Assembly (NCBI RefSeq): GCF_000355905.1
Contig: NZ_APLF01000005.1
Span: 62,001-126,000 of the forward strand
DNA: 64,000 nucleotides
Source: Psychroflexus gondwanensis ACAM 44
GTDB taxonomy: Bacteria > Bacteroidota > Bacteroidia > Flavobacteriales > Flavobacteriaceae
Direction: 5' to 3'
In this document: positions 1-12,700 of the stretch, in pieces
How positions within the stretch are numbered: the first letter of the stretch is position 1
Layout of the letters: the number at the start of each line of letters is the position of its first letter
Position numbers and translations under genes: made by a program
The notes under the pieces: generated by a model
The model's database searches: none
Told to the model about the DNA's origin: nothing
What the model saw: only the letters and a program-made list of their open reading frames with translations

Positions 1-1161
<1,161 letters not shown>

Positions 1162-1265
1162 TTAGAGTATTGCATCTGATAAGATGTAATAGACGTTTTT
1201 TTAAAGGGAATCAAAAGACTTTAGTAGTAAAGTAGATTTTGATGTTTCTAGTTGTCAATTTAATA

Positions 1266-1342
1266 GGGGGATTAGCTCAGCTGGCTAGAGCGCCTGCCTT
1301 GCACGCAGGAGGTCATCGGTTCGACTCCGATATTCTCCACCA
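1266..1342 (+). tRNA. tRNA-Ala (anticodon TGC)
   Basis: A cloverleaf can be folded by eye. The acceptor arm is GGGGGAT against ATTCTCC with two G-U pairs. The D arm holds agctcagctggctagagc. The anticodon stem CCTGC/GCAGG encloses the loop CTTGCAC, giving anticodon TGC. The T arm contains ggttcgactcc. CCA is encoded. It lies in the 16S-23S spacer, the usual place for tRNA-Ile plus tRNA-Ala. Only the Ala gene is visible here. Confidence 0.96.
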
Positions 1343-1362
1343 CAGTGGAAAGAAAATGATTT

Positions 1363-1404
1363 AGGTCATCGGTTCCCCCGAAGCATCGGGGCGATACTCT
1401 CCAC
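1363..1404 (+). repeat. tRNA-Ala 3'-end fragment interrupted by a GC hairpin
   Basis: aggtcatcggttc (1363-1375) and cgatactctccac (1392-1404) match the variable-loop/T-arm/acceptor part of the upstream tRNA-Ala with one substitution in the second piece. Between them sits ccccgaagcatcgggg, a perfect 6-bp stem with a 4-nt loop, replacing the T-loop centre. It cannot form a tRNA. It looks like a partial duplication that took up a short palindrome. Confidence 0.7.
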
Positions 1405-1481
1405 TAAAGTTTCCTCGAAAGCGGAAATCTCTAAAGTACTAGTAATAGTTCTGAAGAGATGTCCACTTAAACTTGGATACG

Positions 1482-1560
1482 AAACGTTCATTGACATATT
1501 GAAGATATATAAGAATACGAGAGTATGAGAATTTTTACTTCTTTTAATTAAGGAGTAGGA
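1482..1560 (+). repeat. 79-bp direct repeat in rRNA spacer, copy 1
   Basis: Begins aaacgttcattgacatattg and ends aaggagtagga. It matches 1708-1786 with a single difference seen (tatgag here, taagag there). It contains a short inverted segment (acttctttt...aaggag) and may form or flank processing helices. Confidence 0.85.
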
Positions 1561-1707
1561 AAAGTCGTATTGGTAAATTGCAAAAACAGGAATTAGCTAT
1601 GAAGACAACAGACATTACCTTATAATATAAAACAAGTAATATCTAATTGGTTTTAGATATTATAACGATTTCTAAGGACTTACTTTAAGGGTAAGTGTTT
1701 TAGAGGT

Positions 1708-1786
1708 AAACGTTCATTGACATATTGAAGATATATAAGAATACGAGAGTAAGAGAATTTTTACTTCTTTTAATTAAGGAGTAGGA
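1708..1786 (+). repeat. 79-bp direct repeat in rRNA spacer, copy 2
   Basis: Second copy of the spacer repeat, 226 bp after the first and ending about 40 bp before the 23S 5' end. Its position just ahead of 23S suggests that this is the original leader element and that the first copy arose by duplication (inference). Confidence 0.85.
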
Positions 1787-1823
1787 GTACTTTAGAGTAA
1801 AATAAATAAATAATTATCGAATA

Positions 1824-4671
<2,848 letters not shown>

Positions 4672-4814
4672 TGAGACGATTATTACTTTATTATTACCCT
4701 TGACTTTACGTCTTGTTATATATCTTTAACTATGTCACGATATTAGAATTCCCGCAACAGCTGGAACTTTACTTATAAAGATAATTGAGAACTACTCAAT
4801 TACCTTTAATAGCT

Positions 4815-4923
<109 letters not shown>

Positions 4924-4929
4924 TATACT

Positions 4930-4968
4930 AAACCCTTCTTTACTTAACGTAATGAAGGGTTTTTTTTT
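4930..4968 (+). terminator. Rho-independent terminator of the rRNA operon
   Basis: Stem aaacccttc (4930-4938) pairs with gaagggttt (4954-4962), followed by a run of T. It closes the rRNA operon and stands between it and the convergent minus-strand methyltransferase gene. Confidence 0.9.
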
Positions 4969-4994
4969 GTTTGTATATGTTTGAAACATAAAAA

Positions 4995-6203
4995 TTAAGA
5001 CATGAGTCTTGTCGCTTCTATGACTCTATTCCCTTCAATTGTCTTTGCAAAAATTAAATAGTCGCTTTTACCTCCTATAGTACACTTAAGTTTCTTTTGT
5101 AGCTCATCTGTGTTTAGCTGGAAGTTTTTACTAATGAGATTAACTTGGTTACCTTTAATAACCTTCCTTATTTTTTTGTAGTTAATCGACTCGATTGTCT
5201 TTACCTTATAAATCTTGCCAGGAATGCTTAAAATCCTTTTGTCTGAAGTATATAGATTTGTGTGCTGTTCTAATTTCTTCAAGTTATATCTAATTCCAAT
5301 CATATCATTTATTCCCGATTTCATAATGCCTGAATCAAACTCGTATAGGTATTTACAACACACAGATAATTCTATTCCATCTAATTCTATTTTATTTTTA
5401 TCTATTGAAATATATGAATACTTTTTTTTCGTTTGATAGTTAAAAATTTTTATAATCTTCGAATTTTGTTTTCTCCAATCTATAATCCAAAGCAACTCTT
5501 TAACCTCATTTTTTACAGAAATAATATGTACTTCTTTTACTCCTATTAACTCCTTATATCCCATGTCTAAATCATACATAGGAGATGTTTTGAGCATTAA
5601 TTTTTCTGATTTCTCTTCTATTACTTTTAAATGGTCAATTATATTAGGAAGTGAGTCCTTTAATTGAAATACTTTTGTGTTTTCATTTCTTCTGGATGGA
5701 TCTATATAGATCCAATTATAGACTTGACTGTTTTTTTGTAACAAGTCTATTGAGTCTTCATTCGTTATTTCAAAATTATCGACCTTAAAAACTTTAATAT
5801 TATGTTTAACTATTTTGCATAATTCAGGATTTAGTTCTGTATATATTAAAGTGTTGACTTTTTTTGAAAAGTAATATGAATCTATACCAAAACCGCCAGT
5901 CATGTCTAAAAGATTTTGACCTGAGACCAGTTTGGATTTATGTAAAGCTGTAATTTCTGAAGATGTTTGCTCTAGATTAAGCATTGGGGGATAAACAACT
6001 TTCTCATTTTTATACCAATGAGGAAGTTTCTTTTTTGCTTTTTTCTTACCAATTATTTGATTTACAATATCTTTAATATCGATATGCTGAAAAGGACTTC
6101 CTTTAAGAATCAAATCAGGAATCGATTTATTGATATTTTTTTCTATAAACCTACTGACTTCTGGTTTAGTAAGTTCTTCAAATCTTTTCTCTTCTAATTT
6201 CAT
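4995..6203 (-). CDS. class I SAM-dependent methyltransferase with THUMP-like C-terminus (PG_1098-type)
   Basis: A 402-residue protein. An N-terminal helical part (about 1-75) precedes a Rossmann methyltransferase fold. That fold shows the SAM-binding motif I LLDMTGGFGIDSYYFS near residues 97-112, an acidic strand end (YTELNPELC) and the motif IV-like IYIDPSRR near 165-172, comparable to the (D/N)PP(Y/F) motif of nucleic-acid methylases. The C-terminal 100 residues would be the THUMP-like RNA-binding domain described for this Bacteroidota family. Substrate unknown; RNA is the likeliest. It is the last gene of the tsaD operon and overlaps the SpoU gene by 26 bp, so the two are probably translationally coupled. 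It meets the rRNA operon tail to tail. Confidence 0.8.
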   Translation of the reverse strand: MKLEEKRFEELTKPEVSRFIEKNINKSIPDLILKGSPFQHIDIKDIVNQIIGKKKAKKKLPHWYKNEKVVYPPMLNLEQTSSEITALHKSKLVSGQNLLDMTGGFGIDSYYFSKKVNTLIYTELNPELCKIVKHNIKVFKVDNFEITNEDSIDLLQKNSQVYNWIYIDPSRRNENTKVFQLKDSLPNIIDHLKVIEEKSEKLMLKTSPMYDLDMGYKELIGVKEVHIISVKNEVKELLWIIDWRKQNSKIIKIFNYQTKKKYSYISIDKNKIELDGIELSVCCKYLYEFDSGIMKSGINDMIGIRYNLKKLEQHTNLYTSDKRILSIPGKIYKVKTIESINYKKIRKVIKGNQVNLISKNFQLNTDELQKKLKCTIGGKSDYLIFAKTIEGNRVIEATRLMS

Positions 6204-6693
6204 AAAGAGCTATTCCTAAGGTTTGGGCAACATTTAAGCTTGAGTTTGTGCCAAGCATTTTAATATGATAGTTTTTATCTAATCTATTAAGAGTTTCGCT
6301 ATCAAGACCTGATTTTTCATTTCCTAGTACAAGGAGAACAATACTGCTTACATTTCCTTTATAAGACGTCATATTTTCACTGTTTTCTGTAATTTCAATT
6401 CCAATGGTTGTCCCTTCAAATGTATCTAGTAGACTTATTTTATCTTCATAAAAACAAATATTTAAATTGTTCTCTGTAGATCTTGAGGTTCTTTTAAAAC
6501 GGTTACTTCTTAAATAGTCTCTGTTGGACTCATGAACCCAAATATTTTTAACTCCAAATGCCTCAGCATTCCTGAAAATACTCCCAAGATTAGCTGGACT
6601 GTCTAATCTCTCTAGTAGTAAATTGATTTCACTACAAACTCTTTCCTTGGTATTGAAATTCGTTTCGCTATGTGTTAACTGTTTATCGGGCAT
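6178..6693 (-). CDS. SpoU/TrmH-family RNA 2'-O-methyltransferase
   Basis: A 171-residue single-domain SPOUT methyltransferase. The three family motifs are visible: LDSPANLGSIFRNAEAFG near 30-47 (motif 1), LLVLGNEKSGLD near 123-134 (motif 2) and LNVAQTLGIALYEI near 154-167 (motif 3). Members methylate the ribose 2'-OH of a tRNA or rRNA nucleotide using SAM through a trefoil knot. The target here cannot be read from sequence. It starts 3 bp after the DUF4159 gene ends and overlaps the next methyltransferase. Confidence 0.9.
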   Translation of the reverse strand: MPDKQLTHSETNFNTKERVCSEINLLLERLDSPANLGSIFRNAEAFGVKNIWVHESNRDYLRSNRFKRTSRSTENNLNICFYEDKISLLDTFEGTTIGIEITENSENMTSYKGNVSSIVLLVLGNEKSGLDSETLNRLDKNYHIKMLGTNSSLNVAQTLGIALYEIRREKI

Positions 6694-6696
6694 ATT

Positions 6697-7341
6697 TCAA
6701 TATAGGAAAGCATATTTAATAATATTAGCGCCCATCTTTAATGCCTTAAGGCGTACTTGTTCAGGATCGTTATGAACAGATGAATCTTCCCAACCATTTC
6801 CTAAATCACTTTCATAAGTGAATAAAACCATCAACCTTCCTTTATCATCTTCAATTCCAAAAGCCTGTGGGGGCTTTCCATCGTGTTCATGAATTTTAGG
6901 TAATCCATTTTCAAAAATAAATTTAGTTGAAAATATAGGATGATCTGAAGATAATTCTTTAAATGCTTTATTCGGGAATACTTTTTTTATTGCTTTTCTG
7001 AAATAAGGGGATAACCCATAATTATCATCGGCATGGAGAAAACCTCCACTCAATAGATAAAGTCTTAAGTTTTGAGCGGCTTCATCCGAAAAGAAAATAT
7101 TTCCATGTCCTGTTAAATGTACAAAAGGATAGTTAAATAATTCTGGATCCTCTGGTTTTACCTCTTCTATGTTTTCGTTAATATTAGTATCTGTATTTGA
7201 ATTTACGAACTTAACAAGATTTGGCAATGATGTAGGGTTGCTATACCAATCGCCGCCACCATCATATTTTAATAAAGCTATATCCTGAGCATAGATAGTT
7301 ATAGAAAAAAATATAAAAAGGAAATAAATTATCGACTTCAT
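6697..7341 (-). CDS. secreted DUF4159 domain protein
   Basis: 214 residues with a cleavable signal peptide at about 1-18 (hydrophobic IIYFLFIFFSITIYAQ ending in A-Q). The rest fits DUF4159: an ALLKYDGGGDWYSNP start, PFVHLTGHGNIFFSDEAAQ and LRLYLLSGGFLHADDNYG in the middle, and NGWEDSSVHNDPEQVR near the C-terminus. The fold resembles glutamine-amidotransferase-like domains with no catalytic triad known to me. Function unknown, presumably periplasmic. Its start overlaps the rsmE stop by 4 bp, so it is co-transcribed with RNA-modification genes although it is an exported protein. Confidence 0.85.
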   Translation of the reverse strand: MKSIIYFLFIFFSITIYAQDIALLKYDGGGDWYSNPTSLPNLVKFVNSNTDTNINENIEEVKPEDPELFNYPFVHLTGHGNIFFSDEAAQNLRLYLLSGGFLHADDNYGLSPYFRKAIKKVFPNKAFKELSSDHPIFSTKFIFENGLPKIHEHDGKPPQAFGIEDDKGRLMVLFTYESDLGNGWEDSSVHNDPEQVRLKALKMGANIIKYAFLY

Positions 7342-8039
7342 ATTGATCTAATTAGATTCACAGTATGACAGGCTACTATACCCGCCGTTTCCGTTCTTAG
7401 TCTTGCTTCAGACAAAGAAATGGGAATAAACTGATATTTTAATGCCTTTTTTATTTCATCTATAGAAAAATCTCCTTCTGGGCCTATCAAAATCAAGTTA
7501 TCTCTATTTGCTGCTTCAAATAATTTTTCTTTTTTTTCATCTTCACAATGTGCAATCATTTTCTTCGACTTCACATCCATTTCCATGAAATCGCTAAAAG
7601 AAACCATGGGGTTCAATATTGGCAACGTATATTTTAAAGATTGTTTCATAGCTGCTTGTAGGACCTTTTCATAGCGCTCTGCTTTAATTCTTCGTCTTTC
7701 GCTATGATCACATAACAAGGGCGTTATTTCATCAATTCCAATCTCAGTAGCCTTTTCTAAAAACCATTCAAACCTGTCATTGGCTTTAGTCGGTGCAATA
7801 GCAATATGAAGTCGGAAATTAGGTTTTTTTTCCTCGATAATGGTTTTTACCTCTACTTTACATTCTTTAGGGTGATTGCTTATCAATATCCCTTCAGCGC
7901 AGATTCCTAAACCATTAGTAACATATATTTCTTCACCAATTGCTTTTCTTAAAACTTTAGAAATATGTCGGCTTTCCATTGCATTTATAGAAATACTGGT
8001 AGCTGAGGAGTCAAAATTTGGTTCGTAAAAGAGTTGCAT
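7338..8039 (-). CDS. rsmE: 16S rRNA m3U1498 methyltransferase RsmE
   Basis: 233 residues, normal for the family. RsmE methylates N3 of U1498 in 16S rRNA within the assembled 30S subunit. It has an N-terminal PUA-like domain (about 1-70, with SRHISKVLRKAIGEEIYVTN) and a SPOUT domain. The latter carries KANDRFEWFLEKATEIGIDE, CDHSERRR, the knot motif LIGPEGDFSIDEI near 177-189 and the C-terminal LSEARLRTETAGIVA. The upstream gene stops immediately before this ATG and the DUF4159 gene begins inside its 3' end. Confidence 0.95.
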   Translation of the reverse strand: MQLFYEPNFDSSATSISINAMESRHISKVLRKAIGEEIYVTNGLGICAEGILISNHPKECKVEVKTIIEEKKPNFRLHIAIAPTKANDRFEWFLEKATEIGIDEITPLLCDHSERRRIKAERYEKVLQAAMKQSLKYTLPILNPMVSFSDFMEMDVKSKKMIAHCEDEKKEKLFEAANRDNLILIGPEGDFSIDEIKKALKYQFIPISLSEARLRTETAGIVACHTVNLIRSI

Positions 8040-8657
8040 TTACAAAGGTGTTTCCAAGACTAGAATTTCTTCGATGAGTATGGGAGAATAACTTTTTGAT
8101 ATAAGGTAATACCAATTTTCAGATATTAGATCGACTTTAAAAGTTTCGTTAGCTACACGCATACTTGACAAGGCTGCATCTTGGAAGCCCTGGGGAACGC
8201 TCCTTTTTTTGAACCATCCAGAATCTCCTCCTCTATTTTTACTCATGTCCATAGAATACATTTGCGCTAAAGTCGGGAAGCTATATGTTTTGGCCATTTG
8301 AAGTATTTTATTTCTTTGTTTCTCTATATCTTCATACTCCAGTTCACTACCATCAAAGAAAATGTAATTGAGCCTATAGTGCTCTACATTTACCTTTTCA
8401 AGAACTGTGAGTTTCTTTTTATTAGCTTTATTAAGCTTAATAGATTGCCCAACTTTTAAATTGAATAACTTACTTGCTAACCTAGAGTTATGCTTTTCTT
8501 TATTAAATATAGATAAACTTCCTTCTGATTTATAGTCTGCGATTTCTTCCTCTGATAATCCAAAGTCATCAAAAATAGTACGGTTGTATTGGAATAAATT
8601 GTTTTGAGCATTCAACTGAAATGTTGCAACAATTAAAAACAGGACTAGTATTTTCAT
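8040..8657 (-). CDS. secreted parvulin-like (PpiC-type) peptidyl-prolyl isomerase homologue
   Basis: 205 residues with a signal peptide at about 1-17 (ILVLFLIVATFQLNAQ). The C-terminal half looks like a parvulin/rotamase domain. LAQMYSMDMSKNRGGDSGWF near 146-165 matches the parvulin core (S-D-x-S-...-GGDLGWF), then VPQGFQDAALSSM follows. It is shorter and more divergent than a standard parvulin domain, so catalytic activity is unsure. Probable periplasmic chaperone/isomerase. It lies 12 bp after tsaD in the same operon. Confidence 0.7.
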   Translation of the reverse strand: MKILVLFLIVATFQLNAQNNLFQYNRTIFDDFGLSEEEIADYKSEGSLSIFNKEKHNSRLASKLFNLKVGQSIKLNKANKKKLTVLEKVNVEHYRLNYIFFDGSELEYEDIEKQRNKILQMAKTYSFPTLAQMYSMDMSKNRGGDSGWFKKRSVPQGFQDAALSSMRVANETFKVDLISENWYYLISKSYSPILIEEILVLETPL

Positions 8658-8669
8658 AAAACTTAATCT

Positions 8670-9695
8670 TTAAATGGTATATCTTGCTTTGGATGCCGAC
8701 GATAAGTCAGCGAATTCATTATTTTGATACTTTAAGTATCCTACAATCCCTATCATCGCTGCATTATCTGTGCAAAACTCAAATTTTGGGATAAAAACAG
8801 TCCAGTTGTCCGTTGTTTGTTTTTTGACTAGAGCTTCACGTATTCCCGAATTAGCAGAAACTCCTCCTCCAATAGCAACCTGTCGTATTCCAGTCTCTTT
8901 AACAGCTTTCTCGAGTTTTGATATTAAAATATCTACTACTCTATATTGAAAAGAGGCACAAAGATCTTCAATATTATTTTCTATAAAAACAGGATCTTCT
9001 TTAACTTGTTTTTGTAAAAAATAAAGCACAGAGGTCTTTAAACCACTAAAACTAAAGTCTAAGCCTTTTACTTTTGGTTTAGCAAATTTGAATGTTTTTG
9101 GATCTCCTTGTTTTGAAAGTTTATCTATTTCTGGTCCAGCAGGGTAGGGAAGATTGAACATTTTTCCACATTTATCAAAAGCCTCACCAATCGCATCATC
9201 TAAAGTCTCACCAAGGACTTCCATGTCGAAATAGCTTTTCACATTTACAATTTGTGTATGTCCACCACTAATAGTAACTCCTAAAAACGGAAATTCAGGA
9301 GGTGTTGGATGGGTGTCTGCAATAAAATGAACAAGCAAATGCGCTTGCATATGGTTCACCTCTATTAAAGGAATATCCAATCCAAGACTTAAAGATTTTG
9401 CAAAAGAACTTCCTACCAATAGTGATCCCATTAAACCTGGGCCTCTTGTAAAAGCAATTGCAGACAGCATATCTTTAGTTATTCCTGCAACTTTCAAAGC
9501 CTGGTCCACTACTGGAACTATATGTTGTTGGTGTGCACGAGAGGCTAGCTCTGGGACAACACCTCCATATTTTTTATGAACATCTTGTGTAGCCACAATA
9601 TTGCTAAGGACTTTATCGTTACAAAAAACAGCTGCTGATGTATCGTCGCAAGAAGATTCTATGCCCAAAACATATGTTTTTTTGGATTCTGGCAT
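8670..9695 (-). CDS. tsaD: tRNA N6-threonylcarbamoyladenosine (t6A37) transferase subunit TsaD
   Basis: 341 residues, the usual size. TsaD transfers the threonylcarbamoyl group from TC-AMP to A37 of ANN-decoding tRNAs, together with TsaB/TsaE. It has the ASKHA fold with the N-terminal phosphate-binding loop LGIESSCDDTSAA (10-22), the metal-binding HMQAH (115-119), PLLG-type SGGHTQIV and the C-terminal DNAAMIG. First gene of the six-gene minus-strand operon. It is divergent from tamB, and TAnnTTTG-like boxes for both lie in the 93-bp gap. Confidence 0.97.
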   Translation of the reverse strand: MPESKKTYVLGIESSCDDTSAAVFCNDKVLSNIVATQDVHKKYGGVVPELASRAHQQHIVPVVDQALKVAGITKDMLSAIAFTRGPGLMGSLLVGSSFAKSLSLGLDIPLIEVNHMQAHLLVHFIADTHPTPPEFPFLGVTISGGHTQIVNVKSYFDMEVLGETLDDAIGEAFDKCGKMFNLPYPAGPEIDKLSKQGDPKTFKFAKPKVKGLDFSFSGLKTSVLYFLQKQVKEDPVFIENNIEDLCASFQYRVVDILISKLEKAVKETGIRQVAIGGGVSANSGIREALVKKQTTDNWTVFIPKFEFCTDNAAMIGIVGYLKYQNNEFADLSSASKARYTI

Positions 9696-9725
9696 GATTT
9701 AGTTCCTATTATCAAATTAGTCTAG

Positions 9726-9733
9726 CAAATCTA
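9726..9733 (-). promoter_or_regulatory. putative -7 box for the tsaD operon
   Basis: Reads TAGATTTG on the minus strand, matching the Bacteroidota -7 consensus TAnnTTTG, 31 bp before the tsaD ATG. No clear -33 TTTG is seen at the proper distance, so this is tentative. Confidence 0.35.
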
Positions 9734-9735
9734 AA

Positions 9736-9743
9736 TAAATTTG
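9736..9743 (+). promoter_or_regulatory. putative -7 box for tamB
   Basis: Reads TAAATTTG, matching TAnnTTTG. Its final TTG is the first possible start codon of the tamB frame (9741). If the box is real, that upstream start lies in the promoter and cannot be used, which favours the ATG at 9789. No -33 match was found. Confidence 0.4.
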
Positions 9744-9788
9744 TGGCTTTCTAAAGAGCATTTAGGATTAGTATTTGATATATATTTG

Positions 9789-12700
9789 ATGAAAAATATA
9801 GAGTTAAGAGTGTTTAAAAAGATTTGGAATTTTACAAAAAAATTATTTACAGCAATTATTCTTTTGCTATTGCTTTTAGTTTTAATCTTTTTAATCCCTC
9901 AAATACAGTCTTATTACGCTAAAAAATTAACCACCTCTTTCAACGAGTCTTACAATACCAACCTTTCCATTAAGTCTTTAAAGATTAATTACAAGGGTAA
10001 CATCGTATTAAACGACCTATTGTTGAGGGACGACTACGACGATACTATCATATATGCTAAGACTTTATCCACATCATTGATTAATATTGCTGGATTCTCC
10101 GATAATGATATTCATTTTTCAAACACTGAATTTGATCATCTTATATTCAAATTAAAACAATATAAAAATGAAGATGAGGATGAATTTTCTAAATTTCTAG
10201 AAAAATTAATTGATTCTACATCTTCTTCAGATCAACCTTTTCAGTTTAAAATTAATAGAGTTCTCGCCTATGATGGAGAATTTATCGTCGAAAATGAAAA
10301 TATAAGTAGCAGTCCTACTTTTTCTATTCAAAATCTAGATTTTAATCTCTCCAATTTCAAACTTTATGGACCTAAACTCAATCTTAACTTGAGGCGTATG
10401 TCTGGTATTTTAAAACAAGGAATTATTGTTGAAGATTTCAGTACTGTTTTTGAATATACTCCCAGTCAAATGGTCTTTCAAAATTTATATTTAGAGACTC
10501 CTTATTCGCAAATAAAAGGTCAACTTCAATTTAATTATGAGAGAGAGGATTTAAAATATTTTTTTGATGAAGTAAATTTAAAGGCCACTTTTAATAATTC
10601 TACTCTATCGAGTACAGACCTTAGGCGGTTTTATGATGGTTTCGGCTATGGACATCAAATCTCTTTTAATGGAAATGCCAATGGACAACTCAATAATCTT
10701 AATCTAGAATCTTTAAGATTAAAGGGCCTAGCACAGACAAATTTCTTTGGCAGTCTTAAGTTGATAAATTCTTTTGGTGATGCTCCTTTTGCATTAGAGG
10801 CTTCTTCCGTTGATTTGACGACCACTTATGGAGATTTGATAGAATTATTACCTAAAGATTTAAAACCAAACCTACCAGACTTTTTTAAAAAACTAGGTAA
10901 AACCAAGTTATTAGGTAAAATAGATTTATCAAAAGATAAACTAAGCACTATCCTAAAAGTAAATACAGAGATTGGGGAGGCCTCCATAAATTTAAACTTC
11001 GATGATTATCAAAATCCAAATGCAGTAAAATATGCTGGTTTTGTTGATGTATCAGGTTTTGATTTAGCCTCTTTTTTTGATACAAACTCTTTGGGCATAA
11101 CCTCTTTCAATCTGAATGTAAAAGGATCTGGATTTACAAAAGAGTCCCTTAATACACTTGCTTTAGGAAAGATTAATTCTATAGTTGTCAATAATTATAA
11201 TTACAAAAATATAGAACTGAATGGAAATTTAAAGGCACCCTATTTCAATGGAAGCCTAGAAAGTTTAGATCCCAATTTTCAATTCGCGTTTGAAGGTTTG
11301 TTAGATGCTTCTGGTGAAGAAAATATATTTGATTTTAGGGCAGATATTAACTATGCGGATCTTTATGCTTTAAACATTGTGAAAAGGGATACTGTTGCTG
11401 ATTTTAAAGGCAACCTCAATGTAAATCTAAAAGGTAATTCCATAGATGAGCTTAAAGGTCAACTCAAATTTAATTCTTTTGAATATAAAAATCAATTAGA
11501 TAGTTTTCAATTCGAAGAACTTACCGTTGTGTCCTCATTTCAACAAAATCAACAAACAATAACCATAGATAGTCCAGACGTTATTAGCGGGAAATTAGTC
11601 GGTGATTTTAAATTAACAAAGTTGCCCGAGCTCTTTTCTGAAGCTATTGAGAATCTCTATTTCAGAAGCGAAGAAGATCCATCCAAAAATTATCAATATA
11701 TCGATTTTGATATTGACATCTACAATAAAATTGTGGAAGTCTTTTTCCCCGACATTGAAGTCTCTGCAAACACCTTTATAAGAGGCTCAATTGATGCTAG
11801 TGAAAACGACTTTTCTCTAAATTTCAGGTCACCTTTAATAGGGGTTTATGACAATACCTTTGAGAACATAAACATCCAAATCGACACTAATAATCCTTTA
11901 TATAATTCTTATGTTGAGATCGAAAACATATTGACTTCTTATTATGATATCAATGATTTCAATATGATCAATGTGAATTTGAAAGACACCTTGTTTGTAA
12001 GAACAGAATTTAAAGGAGGTCAATTTCAAAAGGATAATTACAATCTTAGTATCTATCAAACTTTGGATAGCGAAAATAAATCAACCTTTGGTTTTAAGCG
12101 GTCTAGCATAGTTTTTAACGATAATCTTTGGTTTATCAACAAGAAATCTAATACAAAAAATAAAGTTGAAATAGAAAGGGGGTTTAAAAACTTCAATATT
12201 GATTCTATTTCATTTTCGAGTGGAAAACAGGCGATGCTTTTGAACGGGATTTTAAAAGATTCTACCTTCAAGGACTTGAACCTTAAATTTGAAGATGTTG
12301 AATTGGCGGATATTATTCCAAAACAAGACAGTATAACTTTTGAGGGAACTGTAGATGGAAGTCTAGACATCTATCAAAAAGATAATATTTACAGTCCAAA
12401 CCTAAATCTTGTGATTGATAAATTCAAATTTAACTCCATTCCTTATGGACAATTCTTGCTGAAGGCTAATGGGAATAAAGACTTAAGTTCTTTTGATATC
12501 GTTTCTGAACTCCAATTGCAAAATGAGTCCTTGTTCAAAGCTGAAGGTTCAATTTTTACGGAAGAAAACAATCAATATTTTGATGTAGACTTAAATTTCA
12601 ACAAACTTGATTTGCAATCGTTTAATGTTTTTGGAGAAGATGTCATCTCAAACATTAGGGGTCTTGCATCAGGAGAAATAGATGTTAGTGGTAAAATTCA

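Larger units (their letters stand above)
1343..1823 (+). other. 16S-23S internal transcribed spacer after tRNA-Ala
   Basis: This spacer holds no complete second tRNA. It begins with a degraded copy of the 3' third of the tRNA (1363-1404) interrupted by a small GC hairpin. Two copies of a 79-bp direct repeat follow, and then the 23S leader. The repeat begins with the cgttcattgacatatt motif often seen near rRNA processing signals in Bacteroidota, so it probably belongs to leader/processing structure. That role is inference. Confidence 0.75.

Noticed and set aside
9741-9788. TTG start 48 bp upstream for tamB
   Set aside because: It overlaps a TAnnTTTG box and adds residues unlike the usual N-terminus.
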